Below are positions 19,887 through 27,089 of a stretch of DNA of 64,000 bases, piece by piece. Numbering within the stretch: the stretch's first letter is position 1; the number at the start of each line of letters is the position of its first letter. The notes beneath the pieces are model-generated. The model searched no databases. It saw only the letters and a program-made list of their open reading frames with translations, and was not told the DNA's origin. Both the position numbers and the translations under genes were made by a program. The stretch comes from Paragordius varius (Eukaryota > Nematomorpha): assembly GCA_964247055.1 (NCBI GenBank), contig OZ176054.1, forward strand, positions 10,106,001-10,170,000, read 5' to 3'.

Positions 19887-22393
19887 AAAGTTGTTTGCTT
19901 CTTTGGTTAAGTCGAAAATACGGCCCGCTAAGCCATTTTTATTGAACACCCCTGCTTAAAAATGCATTTTCCCTACTTTATTTTACAGTATGCATTTTAA
20001 TGGTTGCTTGTCTGACACTATCGTTGGGCAATTTGCAATACCAGTAGTATATGGAATAAACACCAAATATTGAATAAACAATCTTTTCCTTTCTTTTTTT
20101 CCATACACTACTGTGCTACTGTGCTACTGTGTTACAAATCGCCCTACTATAGTGTGAGATAGGCATTAATTAAAACCTACTCTAATTATCAAATAACGTG
20201 TAAATTTATTAACCACATCTATTATAATTTGGATATGTAAATTTGGTTTGCATTATCATTTCTTCCTATATTTACAAACCTGCGATCGATTATAAAAACA
20301 TTTTAGGCCGCAGAAAAACTTTAAATGAGCTCTTTTATGAATATAATTTCGTAAAAATTATATAGAAGATACATATTATTAATACAAATTAATGATCTTA
20401 AATAAATAAAAATAATAATGTTTTTAATGAATTTTACACGATATTTTAAAAAATTGGTTATCACTAACCATTTAAAAAATGCCACTGAGAATAAAGCTCC
20501 GATTCTAAAATTTTTACCTAGCAATATATACTTTTCTTAAAACCATTTAGAAGCCTTTTGGTTAAAAATGCGATTAGACAGCGCAAATTTTTAATAATCC
20601 CTTTTTTAATCTGGGCTGCATATGAGTTATTAATTTTTGCACATCATTAGAATGAAAGTTCAATTTTCATTGTTGAAAATCTGGAGCCTGGAGATTATTC
20701 TATAATGATGCAAACTACGTTTGGTAGAAAAAAGGATATATCCCGTCAAATTTTGACAGATATTACCTGTAAGTGTAATAATTGCTTAATATTTGAAAAT
20801 GTTATATTTTGACAGTTTTCTTAGTCTCATCCTAATCTTAATAAAAAGTCTGACTAATTACCTAATAATATTACATTTTATACTCTTATAATAATTTTAC
20901 CATTTAAAATGAATGTTTACCGTTTATTTTATAATTTTAGATTTTGGATTAAATATTGTTTAACATTTATTTTAAATATGAGGATTGCGTCATGGTGTTT
21001 AGGATCCAGCTCATTGTTGTTCACATTTTGTATATTTAAACAAAATTATACAAGGATCGCACACATTATGTTGAATTTTTTATGGGAAATGCAAATTTAC
21101 AAAATTACTTTGTTAACTGTTATATTTAAAAATAAAAATAGCGTTATCTCTTTTTTTACTTATAAATGACCCGCCAAATTTAAAAAACCTTAGGGAATCG
21201 TTACTACCCGAACTTTATAGTAAAATTTTGTAAGATTTTATATAAGCCGTTACATTTTAACGGACATTAAATATAACGTTTTTAAGTACCATCTTTACAT
21301 TTATTTTCGTATTCGATGCCTATATAGGTGTAGCATTTCATTTAACTAATTATGCTTTTTAATATCTTGAAAGCCCTAGCAAAGTTAAAATAATATCTGC
21401 AAATTTAAAAACATATTAGGATAAAAATTTGGCTTGAGAAATTTAGCATATCCAAAAATTTTATTTATAATGGGGCGCACAAATTTTTGATTTGGGCTGT
21501 ATAAAAACATCGATATCTGATATCATAAACAAATCCTCCATTTTATGATATGCTTATTTAATTTTAACTTATTTAAAATTCAATTATATTTATTTTTATA
21601 TATAATTTTTTTTATAAACTTGTATTATTTGTTTTTATTTATATTTATGTAATAGACGATGGCGACACAGTTACTGGTAATTTATTTTTTGATTGAATAG
21701 TTAGTTACCTATATTGATTAAAAAAGAACACCATCAATATTTTTAAATGACATAGTTTTTACCAACATCTCACCATAGAAAACAGTGTTCTTATTTCTAT
21801 TTTGAAAAATATATTAGAAACTAAGCTGAGCTGCATTTAACATGATTTTATACTAATTTCCTTTAATTATTATCTTGAAAATCAAACATATTTATAATAT
21901 AACATATATAGAAAAAGAAAATATACTTCAAGATGATTATGGTTGTATAAACAATGATACCTTAAAAATCTGTACAAAATTTTTGGAATTAAGCCCAACC
22001 AACATCTATAACTTATACCTAGAATCAAAAAGTAAGACGCTATTGGACGTGGCTATTGAAGTTAATCGAGTAAGTTATTATGATTGATATAATATGGTAA
22101 AAATCGCAGTAGTTTATACATCAGTTAGAATTCATTGCATGAAAAAACTCTTTCTAATTAACAAGCAAAATGATGTGAATTACCCAAAATTAGCTTATAT
22201 TTTATATTAATAATGTATCCTAAGATAATATTAATTGTTTCCCTAATATATTTTAATTATTGTTTAGGATGGAAATTGTTTAAAATATGAGTTGAATGGA
22301 ATAACATTTGAAGAAGACGAATACTTTTTGGTTTATAAGCCCAAACCAAACATCGGCATAAACTATGGAAAATTGGCTTTTTCGGTTATGTGA
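5371..22393 (+). CDS. micro-exon gene, 21+ exons; predicted type II membrane protein of unknown function
   Basis: The exons I support are 5371-5454, 7325-7468, 8033-8053, 10943-10957, 11737-11817, 11843-11914, 13517-13564, 13629-13685, 13750-13779, 17619-17636, 17676-17690, 17714-17758, 17969-18004, 18123-18173, 18201-18224, 18255-18356, 18760-18953, 20651-20768, 21656-21676, 21912-22069 and 22268-22393. They join in frame to a TGA, giving 486 codons plus one base owed by an upstream exon. Introns are phase 1 except two phase 0 introns near the 3' end. Predicted layout: helical residues 1-75, acidic and then basic low-complexity 76-184, glycine-rich membrane segment about 185-205, beta-rich tail with several N-X-S/T sites and five cysteines 210-486. 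Basic residues before the membrane segment and sequons after it suggest cytosolic N and outside C. I do not recognise the family. Further symmetric micro-exons could be hidden in the long introns. Confidence 0.72.
6285..6834. mobile_element. foldback element, copy 1, in an intron
   Basis: The ends are inverted repeats: TATACCATTTGCACTTC at the left and GAAGTGCAAATGGTATA at the right. Inside each arm lie short degenerate repeats of the type AACTTGAAGT..TTCAAGGACA. The middle is AT-rich and carries no transposase. A second copy of the family is at 18956-19605. The ORFs seen across it are repeat-derived. Confidence 0.7.
7325..7468 (+). CDS. exon 2 of the micro-exon gene (48 codons)
   Basis: The acceptor is TTTTCCCAG and the donor GGA|GTAAAT. 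The exon is phase 1 at both ends. It encodes a strongly helical, polar segment (DPDTMLAMIDEILAELTNL) followed by a proline-containing linker ending in PAEW. If the donor is not used, the frame runs a further nine codons to a TAA at 7495. Base composition is clearly richer in G and C than the flanks, which supports real coding sequence. Confidence 0.75.
8033..8053 (+). CDS. exon 3, micro-exon (7 codons)
   Basis: It is a 21-base exon between TATATTTTAG and GGTAATTT, phase 1 at both ends. Joined to exon 2 it reads W-NQVNQNE. Support comes only from splice signals, phase and a length divisible by three. Confidence 0.55.
8110..8260 (+). repeat. possible tRNA-derived SINE head (weak)
   Basis: The segment near 8130-8185 has an A-box-like GGCGTAATGG and a B-box-like CAGTTTGAATAC about 30 bases apart, as in the 5' part of tRNA-derived SINEs, followed by GC-richer unrelated sequence. 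No second copy was found in the window, so this could be chance. Confidence 0.22.
8620..9277. other. intronic AT-rich sequence, no exon seen
   Basis: This is part of the intron between exons 3 and 4. It contains a (TA)n run at 9123-9144. The target duplication copy ATCGTTAT of the hAT insertion lies at 9270-9277. I see no further micro-exon here, although a very short one could be missed. Confidence 0.4.
9278..10617. mobile_element. hAT-type DNA transposon, deleted copy with perfect target duplication
   Basis: The termini are inverted: the left end begins CAGTGGCGTAC and the right end closes with GTACGCCCCTG. The element is flanked by a perfect 8-base direct repeat, ATCGTTAT (9270-9277 and 10618-10625), the hAT hallmark. 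Subterminal GCGCCCGGGGCAT blocks occur at both ends. At 1340 bases with no recognisable transposase it is non-autonomous. It belongs to the same family as the longer copy at 22588-29116. It lies in the intron between exons 3 and 4 of the micro-exon gene. Confidence 0.85.
9453..10100. mobile_element. possible nested hAT-like element inside the hAT copy
   Basis: The left end CAGGGCGTCTTAAACTATGG followed by GTCGCGACCCCGTTTGGGG is of the kind that starts many hAT-derived elements. The possible right end is TTAACAGCCTG at 10090-10100, whose complement CAGGCTGTTAA is a loose match. No 8-base target duplication is visible. A 98-codon minus-strand ORF (9531-9827) lies inside, unrecognised and interrupted by no stop; it may be a transposase fragment. 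Confidence 0.35.
10943..10957 (+). CDS. exon 4, micro-exon (5 codons)
   Basis: It is a 15-base exon between ATCTCTTTAG and GGTAAATAA, phase 1 at both ends, reading A-V-E-G-F when joined to its neighbours. The acceptor has a good pyrimidine run. It rests on splice signals and phase only. Confidence 0.5.
11737..11817 (+). CDS. exon 5, acidic low-complexity segment (27 codons)
   Basis: The exon encodes a glutamate-rich, helix-prone segment that includes SEREELEMEAESNLEEEAG. It starts after AAAATAG, with a branch-like CTATTAAC 20 bases upstream, and ends at GGCTG|GTAGAT. An alternative AG six bases further in keeps the same frame. It is phase 1 at both ends. Composition is strikingly purine-rich on the + strand and unlike the intron sequence around it. 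Confidence 0.78.
11818..11842 (+). other. 25-base intron
   Basis: GTAGAT..AATTTAG separates two clearly coding segments whose frames differ by one. Reading through it gives a stop within 12 codons. It is far below the usual animal minimum of roughly 40 to 50 bases. Confidence 0.6.
11843..11914 (+). CDS. exon 6, hydrophilic acidic segment (24 codons)
   Basis: It encodes PSNRDREPHPDADSSDGEPD and then EKR, a disordered, charged region. Entry and exit are phase 1; the donor is CGAA|GTAACC. With exon 5 it makes the acidic middle of the protein. A possible alternative ending follows: an acceptor at 11979-11980 opens an in-phase exon of 12 codons to a TAA at 12016. Confidence 0.75.
12019..13516. 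other. intronic AT-rich sequence, no exon recognised
   Basis: This is the bulk of the intron between exons 6 and 7. Only short ORFs without coding character are present, including a minus-strand one at 12649-12852. No transposon end was recognised. Confidence 0.4.
13517..13564 (+). CDS. exon 7 (16 codons)
   Basis: Acceptor ATTTTTTAG, donor GAGG|GTATTT, phase 1 at both ends. It reads KISENQPNENVPKEE, hydrophilic and probably disordered. The following intron is 64 bases. Confidence 0.75.
13629..13685 (+). CDS. exon 8, basic segment (19 codons)
   Basis: Acceptor AATATAG, donor CCGC|GTAAAT, phase 1 at both ends. It reads NKQGAKNRKDKHIRPPRP, strongly basic. With exon 9 it forms a positively charged stretch just before the membrane segment, as expected on the cytosolic side of a type II anchor. 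The following intron is also 64 bases. Confidence 0.77.
13750..13779 (+). CDS. exon 9, basic segment with two competing donors
   Basis: The exon reads RKHNGRNSRW and leaves in phase 1 at GGA|GTGTAAG, which fits the next exon. Two bases further is a stronger-looking donor, AGT|GTAAGA, but it is phase 0 and leads to an immediate stop in the next exon. If neither is used the frame continues to a TAA at 13842, giving an alternative C-terminus that includes KKTITLCDYFINVLD and lacks the membrane segment. Confidence 0.68.
13920..15420. repeat. second, rearranged copy of repeat family A (intronic)
   Basis: The block at 14460-14580 matches 165-290 (shared TGTATGGAAAAGATATTTAT-like core and a TGTTTTGTAAAA block). 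The block at 15180-15420 matches 2060-2330 (shared GGCAAAAAGTGAAAATTAAGG). A block near 13995 is inverted relative to about 605. It lies in the 3.8-kb intron between exons 9 and 10. ORFs at 14389-14722 are repeat-derived. Confidence 0.5.
15421..16124. mobile_element. 700-base palindromic (foldback) element
   Basis: The sequence is self-complementary around about 15770. For instance, AAACATTTATACTGTCTTATT near 15650-15672 pairs with AATAAGACAGTATAAATG near 15882, and GGGTGGGAATTAAAGTATAT near 15679 pairs with ATATACTTTATGGATCCCAC near 15841. The arms stretch to GGG at 15421 and CCC at 16124. It has no coding content and is likely a MITE. It is intronic. Confidence 0.7.
16840..16995 (+). repeat. 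short G-poor degenerate tandem repeat
   Basis: About six degenerate units of 20 to 25 bases built on GCAACATTTTTTCAACGAAAC. The + strand is rich in A, C and T and poor in G. The motif resembles CAACCATATTTTTTCAACAA of the large satellite on the right of the window. Intronic; the 64-codon ORF over it is repeat-derived. Confidence 0.5.
17619..17636 (+). CDS. exon 10, micro-exon, start of membrane segment (6 codons)
   Basis: Acceptor ACACGCAG, donor GGAG|GTTAAA, phase 1 at both ends. Joined to exon 9 it reads SGLLAG. The next intron (17637-17675) is only 39 bases. Reading through it gives a stop at the second codon. Confidence 0.72.
17676..17690 (+). CDS. exon 11, micro-exon within the membrane segment (5 codons)
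   Basis: It is 15 bases, reading A-T-A-I-G, phase 1 at both ends, between GTTTTTTAG and GGTATAC. It is followed by an intron of only 23 bases (17691-17713), whose retention would give a stop. Confidence 0.7.
17691..17713 (+). other. 23-base intron
   Basis: GTATACAAAATTTTTACTTTTAG has full GT..AG ends and a pyrimidine-rich 3' part, but no room for a normal branch-point spacing. It lies between two exons that both read in phase 1 into a glycine-rich hydrophobic segment. In-frame retention meets the terminal TAG. Confidence 0.6.
17714..17758 (+). CDS. exon 12, rest of the glycine-rich membrane segment (15 codons)
   Basis: It reads GLIGGLVGLKGLSIS, so exons 10-12 together give a 19-residue hydrophobic stretch with repeated G-x-x-x-G spacings, then a lysine. 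This is a plausible single membrane helix or glycine zipper. Donor TCAA|GTGATT, phase 1. An alternative ending exists: after a 42-base intron an acceptor at 17799-17800 opens an in-phase exon, APISFKKLF then TGA at 17830. Confidence 0.75.
17969..18004 (+). CDS. exon 13 (12 codons)
   Basis: Acceptor TTTCATTAG, donor GAAA|GTATAT, phase 1 at both ends. It reads TNQNVSILNTE, with an N-V-S sequon just past the membrane segment, consistent with a luminal or extracellular position. Without the donor, the frame would continue 13 codons to a TAA at 18043. Confidence 0.65.
18123..18173 (+). CDS. exon 14 (17 codons)
   Basis: It reads TSFIIQVPLNSSHIEG, with a sequon N-S-S. Acceptor ATTCCAAG, donor GGAG|GTATTT, phase 1 at both ends. 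It is followed by a 27-base intron (18174-18200) with an in-frame stop. Confidence 0.7.
18201..18224 (+). CDS. exon 15, micro-exon (8 codons)
   Basis: It is 24 bases reading TTLEPYN between ATTTAAAAG and GTAAAA, phase 1 at both ends. It is flanked by introns of 27 and 30 bases, both of which contain in-frame stops. Confidence 0.68.
18255..18356 (+). CDS. exon 16 (34 codons)
   Basis: It reads NSGNEIYFHDINMTSTILSQ and then NDNCISIKIDVPNS. The alternating hydrophobic pattern suggests beta strands. Sequons N-N-S (across the junction) and N-M-T and one cysteine are present. Acceptor AATTAG, donor TTCAG|GTTTAT, phase 1 at both ends. Confidence 0.75.
18760..18953 (+). CDS. exon 17, first half of predicted beta domain 1 (about 65 codons)
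   Basis: Acceptor AATATTCAG. Entry is phase 1 and exit phase 0 at TTTATG|GTATAC. It contains SNCFDRKSSIYGIQSYEMW, then an acidic linker and beta-like strands ending GKKRITLTNFM. It has clear coding character, with few stops in its frame and richer GC than neighbours. The donor sits at the very edge of an inserted foldback element whose terminal TATAC supplies the intron start. Confidence 0.8.
18956..19605. mobile_element. foldback element, copy 2, abutting exon 17
   Basis: The left end TATACATTTACAATTTGC and right end GTGCAAATGGTATATA are inverted, as in the copy at 6285-6834. Inside the arms are the same degenerate AAGTTGGTCCTTAAA-type repeats (and complements). It starts one base after the GT donor of exon 17, so the splice donor is partly made by the element, or the element targeted this site. 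Confidence 0.65.
19640..19954. mobile_element. hAT-like MITE, old
   Basis: The left end is CAGGGGAAGCTAACACGGGG and the right end reads GGCCCGCTAAGCC..ACACCCCTG. The termini CAGGGG and CCCCTG plus internal GGCCC inverted blocks are typical of hAT-derived MITEs. The flanking 8 bases do not match, so the duplication has decayed or the ends are slightly off. A (TA)n run of about 30 bases lies inside at 19852-19883. Intronic. Confidence 0.5.
20015..20155. mobile_element. small inverted-repeat MITE (141 bases)
   Basis: ACACTATCGTTGGGCAATTTG at the left matches the complement of CAAATCGCCCTACTATAGTGT at the right with a few mismatches. A CTGTGCTA unit is repeated about three times near the right arm. 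Intronic. Confidence 0.55.
20651..20768 (+). CDS. exon 18, second half of predicted beta domain 1 (39 codons)
   Basis: Phase 0 entry after ATCATTAG matches the phase 0 exit of exon 17; the exit is phase 1 at ACCT|GTAAGT, a strong donor. It reads NESSIFIVENLEPGDYSIMM, then a basic strand and QILTDIT. The pattern L-x-P-G-x-Y-x-I is common at the end of Ig- or FN3-like beta sandwiches, which is only a suggestion. A possible alternative ending lies at 20941 (in phase, seven codons to TAA). Confidence 0.8.
20966..21655. other. intronic AT-rich sequence
   Basis: No exon with consistent phase and no transposon end was found. The 86-codon ORF at 20909-21169 has AT-driven composition (F, I, K, Y) and overlaps the candidate alternative exon at 20941. 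Confidence 0.4.
21656..21676 (+). CDS. exon 19, micro-exon (7 codons)
   Basis: It is 21 bases, reading D-G-D-T-V-T, between ATGTAATAG and GGTAATTT, phase 1 at both ends. It links the two predicted beta domains. Confidence 0.65.
21912..22069 (+). CDS. exon 20, first half of predicted beta domain 2 (about 53 codons)
   Basis: Phase 1 entry after ACATATATAG, phase 0 exit at CGA|GTAAGT. It reads KENILQDDYGCINNDTLKIC, then strands ending in KTLLDVAIEVNR. The phase pattern 1 then 0 is the same as in exon 17, and the intron falls at a similar point in the domain, suggesting a tandem domain duplication. Confidence 0.82.
22268..22393 (+). CDS. exon 21, terminal coding exon (41 codons plus TGA)
   Basis: Phase 0 entry after TTGTTTAG. 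It reads DGNCLKYELNGITFEEDEYF, then LVYKPKP and a last strand KLAFSVM before TGA. LNGITFEEDEYFLVYK lines up with VENLEPGDYSIMM of exon 18. It lacks a membrane anchor or GPI-like tail, consistent with a free C-terminus. No clear AATAAA lies in the next 50 bases; ATTAAATAA at about 22419 is the nearest candidate. Confidence 0.82.
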   Translation, partial: DGNCLKYELNGITFEEDEYFLVYKPKPNIGINYGKLAFSVM

Positions 22394-22541
22394 TAAAATT
22401 ATAATATAAATTCAATTATTAAATAACAGGTTAAAACTAATAAATTTTGGGGTTTTATTTAATTTTGACCTATTTTTAATGAATATCATTGGATACGTTA
22501 TTTTTCCTTAAGTATCTGTCAACGGTTCAAATGACACGCGG

Positions 22542-22542
<1 letters not shown>

Positions 22543-22586
<44 letters not shown>
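22543..22586. repeat. (TA)n microsatellite
   Basis: About 44 bases of TA repeats directly before the left end of the second hAT copy. It hides any target duplication of that copy. Confidence 0.9.
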
Positions 22587-22587
<1 letters not shown>

Positions 22588-22729
22588 CAGTGGAGTACCG
22601 AGCATTTGCAGCGCCCGGGGTATAAAACTCTTATGTCGCTCCCTCCCCCTTCTTCTTTTTGAAAGCCAATGAAACAATTTAGTAAAAAAATATAAACATT
22701 CTTAAATGCTTCATTAAAATTAATTTTAG

Positions 22730-23745
22730 GATCTTACAATCTATGTTGAACCCTATCTATTTTTATAAGTGTTTGATGCCAGAAAAATGTTAAAAATTGA
22801 AAAACACCCTGAAATGGATGCCTCACTTCTTGTTTCACTAGTATTTATATTTTTACTTAAATCTTCTAATAGCTATATCAAATCATCTATTCCCTCAACA
22901 ATGGCATTAAGTGCTTGAATTTTAGCACACCATCTGGTTTCATACTAACGCTTAACAGTTTTTTAGCTTATTTTTTAATAGGTCCCATCTAATAGTTGAA
23001 CAAACAAAGATGACATTTTCAATTATTCCGAACAGGTCACAACAGTAACTTGTTTTGCTACAGTGACTCCTACTAAATTCAAAGAATGATTGTCACAATT
23101 GACAAATATTGCCCTTTTATTTTTTCCAGAATTCTTTGTTGAACGCTTGAAATGTGACCCGACATCACAGCTGCATTATCATAGCATTTAGATCTACAAT
23201 TTGATATGAATATTATTCATATTTTTTCCTAAAATTAGCTTTTCAGAATTCCTTTATGACAACTTTTTTTTCTCATAATCAATAAACACTTTCTCATAAT
23301 CAATAAACACTTACCTGGCTGGAGAATCAATGTTTCTTATGTGTTCTCCCATTATTGGGTCAAACTGAGCTACAAGTTTTAGTAAAATAAGAAATTTCTA
23401 AGATTTGGTGCTGAGTCATCTATATACATTAAACTTGCAACATGTCCTCGAATAGGGAGATTTTGGTTGATTAGGATTTTTATGCAAGCCAATATTCGAT
23501 GTAATAAGATCGATCAAAAAGTAGGCAACAATAACAATACGCAGATCTGTATTGGTGAATATAGAAACCAAGACCTTCAACTTCAAATCCTTCTTTTTTA
23601 CCGAGACGTCGATTTTTGTTTCAAAGAGATGGCATTCATTTTGATATACTTGAGATCCACGAATAATCATTTCTGTGCGAAGCTGATTAGATATTACGGG
23701 AGGAACAATATTATTAGAAAAAGGCGACATCATTTAACTCTATAG
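22730..23745 (-). pseudogene. hAT transposase remnant (DUF4371/ZMYM-like type)
   Basis: In minus-strand translation one can read, in order: QLRTEMIIRGSQVYQNECHL (about 23620-23680), a KLVAQFDPIMGEHIRNIDSP segment (about 23320-23380), YDNAAVMSGH (23156-23185) and NCDNHSLNLVGVTVAKQVT (about 23045-23100), then RWDLLKNKL. YDNAAxMSG and the C-x-H-x-LNL block are hallmarks of the RNase H-fold core in hAT transposases of the DUF4371 kind. Frames change and stops occur between the blocks, for example in the stretch after RWDLLKNKL, so the gene is dead. It is older than the Gypsy inserted upstream of it. Confidence 0.72.
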
Positions 23746-23921
23746 GTATAGCACTTGGAATTACTAATAGTATATTTGTAGTTTTCTCATCTCTTATTAA
23801 ATTATTAACTTGGGTTTCAGGTTTATTTAAGTTATTTTATTAAGGGCTACGGTTATGTTTGTGTCGCACACACTTCCATCATTGTTATGGTCAGATATTT
23901 TTGTTAAATAAGATTTCATAC

Positions 23922-24248
23922 TGTTATGTATAATAACTTAATTGTTTTTGTTAACTTAACTCAATTGATCTTATTTTAGTTACCTTATAAAAATATAATA
24001 TCCTTACCTTTGTGCATAATACACCTTTGTACTTGTTACGCTAAAAATGTATATTATCTTGGTTGTGAATGCTTTTACCTAAATACTGTAATATTGAACC
24101 TTATGCAAATATATAACTTGTGAATGCTTTCATCTAAATATTGAAATATTTAACCTTATGCAAAAATGCAACCTCGCTCTAAAACTATATATAATGGAAC
24201 ATAGTTTTTTATGATATAAAATAAATTCCTTTTTTTTCGCTTATTACA
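23922..24248 (+). repeat. 5' LTR of the Gypsy element
   Basis: 327 bases, TG..CA termini, paired with 28281-28614. A TATATAATGG stretch near its 3' part could be part of the promoter. It is preceded by CATAC. Confidence 0.93.
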
Positions 24249-24263
24249 TTTGGCGCGGTCGAT
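24249..24263 (+). promoter_or_regulatory. primer binding site of the Gypsy element
   Basis: TTTGGCGCGGTCGA directly after the 5' LTR is where a tRNA primer site is expected; the TGGCGC start is a common form. I cannot name the tRNA from the sequence alone. Confidence 0.6.
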
Positions 24264-24289
24264 TTTTTTTTGTATTACGTTGTATTCAT

Positions 24290-25070
24290 TATTATGGAAA
24301 AAATAAGTATTGAAAGTTATAAAATCAATAATAATTTTACGGAATATATTAAATATTTACGAAGAAATTTAGTAATTAAAGGAATACAGGATAATAATGA
24401 AAATATTAAAGCCATCTTTCTTGCCCAATCCGGTATTGATAACATTTTTAAAATGGAACAATTCTTTTACCCCGTTAATATTGAAAAAATATCTTGGGAG
24501 GAGATTTATGAAGCTGGGGTGAAAATATTTCAGCCAACCAAAAATACTTTTTTATCCCGATTCGATTTTTTTAGAGCGGAACGATTAGCGGGTGAAGGAT
24601 TCTTGGAATTTTTTATAAGACTCAAAAATATGGCCGCTGCATGCGAATTCAAAGGAAACGTTGACGAATTAATACGGGACGTGTTTATATGTGGGTTGAA
24701 GGAGAAAAAACTAGAGACTGAACTGCTGAACAGGTATCCAAAGGCATTAGACAACGACACATTAGTGGGATTAAATAAGGTTCCAAATTTGGCATTAGCG
24801 TTTTAAAATTCTCACCTGGAAGTGAACTCAGTGAGAGCAATATATAATAATGAAAGTATTAATAATGGTAATAATAATGATATTACTAATGGTAATAATA
24901 ATGAAACTTTTAATGATGGTAATATTAATAATAATGAAATATATCTGGTAAGACGCAAACCTGTCGTAAAATCGTGTTTTAAATGCGGTCGCGCCCACAA
25001 ATACGGATGCTGCCCAGCGTTTGGGAAGGTATGTTTCAAATGTCAGGGTAGAAATCATTTCGGAAGCCAA
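24290..25070 (+). pseudogene. Gag region of the Gypsy element (capsid and nucleocapsid)
   Basis: An upstream helical capsid-like region is followed by an asparagine-rich spacer and two zinc knuckles close together near 24975-25065 (CFKCGRAHKYGC and CFKCQGRNHF). The double knuckle is typical of Mag-group Gag. Part of a fossil element. Confidence 0.75.
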
Positions 25071-25119
25071 TTCCAAAACAAATATGCTGGCAATAACAGG
25101 TATGTGAATAATATCGTAA

Positions 25120-25250
25120 ATAAACCTAAAATAAATGTAAAAATAAACTCAACCCACGTCGAAATGTTATTCGACACGGGGGCCGACATATCTTTAATAA
25201 ATTTTAGCACGTGGGTTAAAATAGGAAAGCCTAAAATAACATTTATTTTA
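25120..25250 (+). pseudogene. aspartic protease region of the Gypsy element
   Basis: The active-site signature LFDTGADISL lies near 25170-25195, followed by a short conserved strand. This is the retropepsin fold used to process Gag-Pol. Part of a fossil element. Confidence 0.8.
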
Positions 25251-25559
25251 ACATAAACACTTATGATAATAATCCTTTACACATAATAGGAGAGACAACT
25301 GTAACTCTTGAATTAAATAAAATAAAAAAGATAACAAAATGCTTTATTACGAAGAGACATCTTCCTCTAATATTTGGCATGGATTGGATCCAGTTATTCA
25401 ATATCTCATTGCCTAACGAATTATATATTAATAAATTATATCACACAAATGATATTTACAATAAATTTAAGTCTTTATTTGATAACAAATTGGGTTGTTG
25501 GAAAGGGGAACCCATAAAGATATTTTTAGAAAACAATAGTAGGGGACGGGTATTTCCGG

Positions 25560-26840
25560 CTAGAAGGGTTCCCTTGGCCTTACAAGAGAAATTAAGTGAA
25601 GAGATCAAAAGGCTAGTATCCTTAAAAATTATTGAACAAGTAGACCCCAAGCAGTCTAAAATTTGTTGGTCCAGTCCTATAGTAAACGTATTAAAGTCAA
25701 ATAATGAATTAAGAATATGCGCAGATTTTAAAGTGTCCATAAACAAATACATTAAAACACCTCAATATATAATACCCACATTTGATGATTTGATTTCCAA
25801 AATTTCACATGGTAAGACGTTTTCAACATTAGATTTAAAAGATGCTTATCTTCAGATTCCAGTGCATCCGGAATCTCAAAATCTTCTCACAATATCCACA
25901 CCTCTTGGGTTTTTTAAATATACTAAGCTCCCTTTTGGTCTGTCGTGCGCACCTAGTTTTTTCCAACAAATCATGGATGAGCTATTAGGAGATTGTAAGG
26001 GAACAGCGGTCTATTTAGATGATGTAATTGTTACGGGGGAAACGGATGAAGAGCATTATAGAAACCTAACACAAGTATTTGAAAGATTAGAACGAATGGG
26101 TCTTAAATTAAAAAAAGATAAAATAAAGCTTTTTCAACAGGAAGTAGAATATTTGGGGTTTACTATATCAGAAAAAAGTATAAAACCAGCGAGCAGTAAG
26201 ATTAAAGCCATTCGCGAGTGTCCAGCCCCTAAAGATAAAACAAGTCTCCGTTCGTTTTTGGGCCTTTTAAACTTTCATTCACGATTTATACCTTCTCTAA
26301 ATACAATTGTTAACGAACTCCATCAGCTAGCTGGTTCCAAAAAGAAATGGTGTTGGACCGAGGTACACCAAAATATTTTTGAAAGGGCGAAGTTATTAAT
26401 AGGGAATAACAGCACCGCCTCTTCCCTTTTAACCCAGACTTCCCCTTATTCTAGAAACGGATGCATCTGGGGAGGGGTTTGGGGCCATTTTGTCGCACAG
26501 AACATCGGAAGGTAAACGACCCATTGCATATTTTTCAAAAAAATGTTCCCCGGCAGAGAAAAATTATTCGGTTATAGAAAAAGAGGCAAAAGCCATTGTA
26601 TTGGCCCTAGAGAAATTTAAAACATTTTTATATGGTAGAAAATTTGAGATTGGAACAGATCATAAACCTCTTATCAAATTATTCTGGCAGCAACGTGTAT
26701 TAAGCGAGCTAAACAATAGTAAATTGCTAAGATGGATTTCAAAAACATCCATTTTCGACTTCAACATAATGTACTACCCAGGAACCGAAAATCTAGCAGA
26801 TTCACTATCAAGACTACTAACTGAGATAACTGAAGAGTGC
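25560..26840 (+). pseudogene. reverse transcriptase and RNase H region of the Gypsy element
   Basis: RT blocks are visible in order: RICADFKVSINKYI, FSTLDLKDAYLQIPV, FTKLPFGL-type (YTKLPFGLSCAPS) and the catalytic VYLDDVIVTG near 26010, then the thumb motif EYLGFTIS. RNase H-like sequence follows, with IGTDHKPLIKLF near 26650 and SRLL at its end. Part of a fossil element. Confidence 0.88.
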
Positions 26841-27089
26841 GACAATGACGAGGATATAGCGCAGGAGGTCCGGTTGCTATGGTGTCAGGAGTTAAACTTA
26901 AACAAGGAGAGGGTGCTTAAGGAAACTATGAGCGATGAGACGTGTAAACAGATTAAAGCAGCACGAAAGACTAATGATTGGTCTCATCCGGGGGTGCAGT
27001 CCTATAAACCACTGAGGAATGATATCGAAGAATCATACGGCCTTCTATATTTAGGTGACCGCCTTATTGTGCCTCAAAGCATGAGGGTT

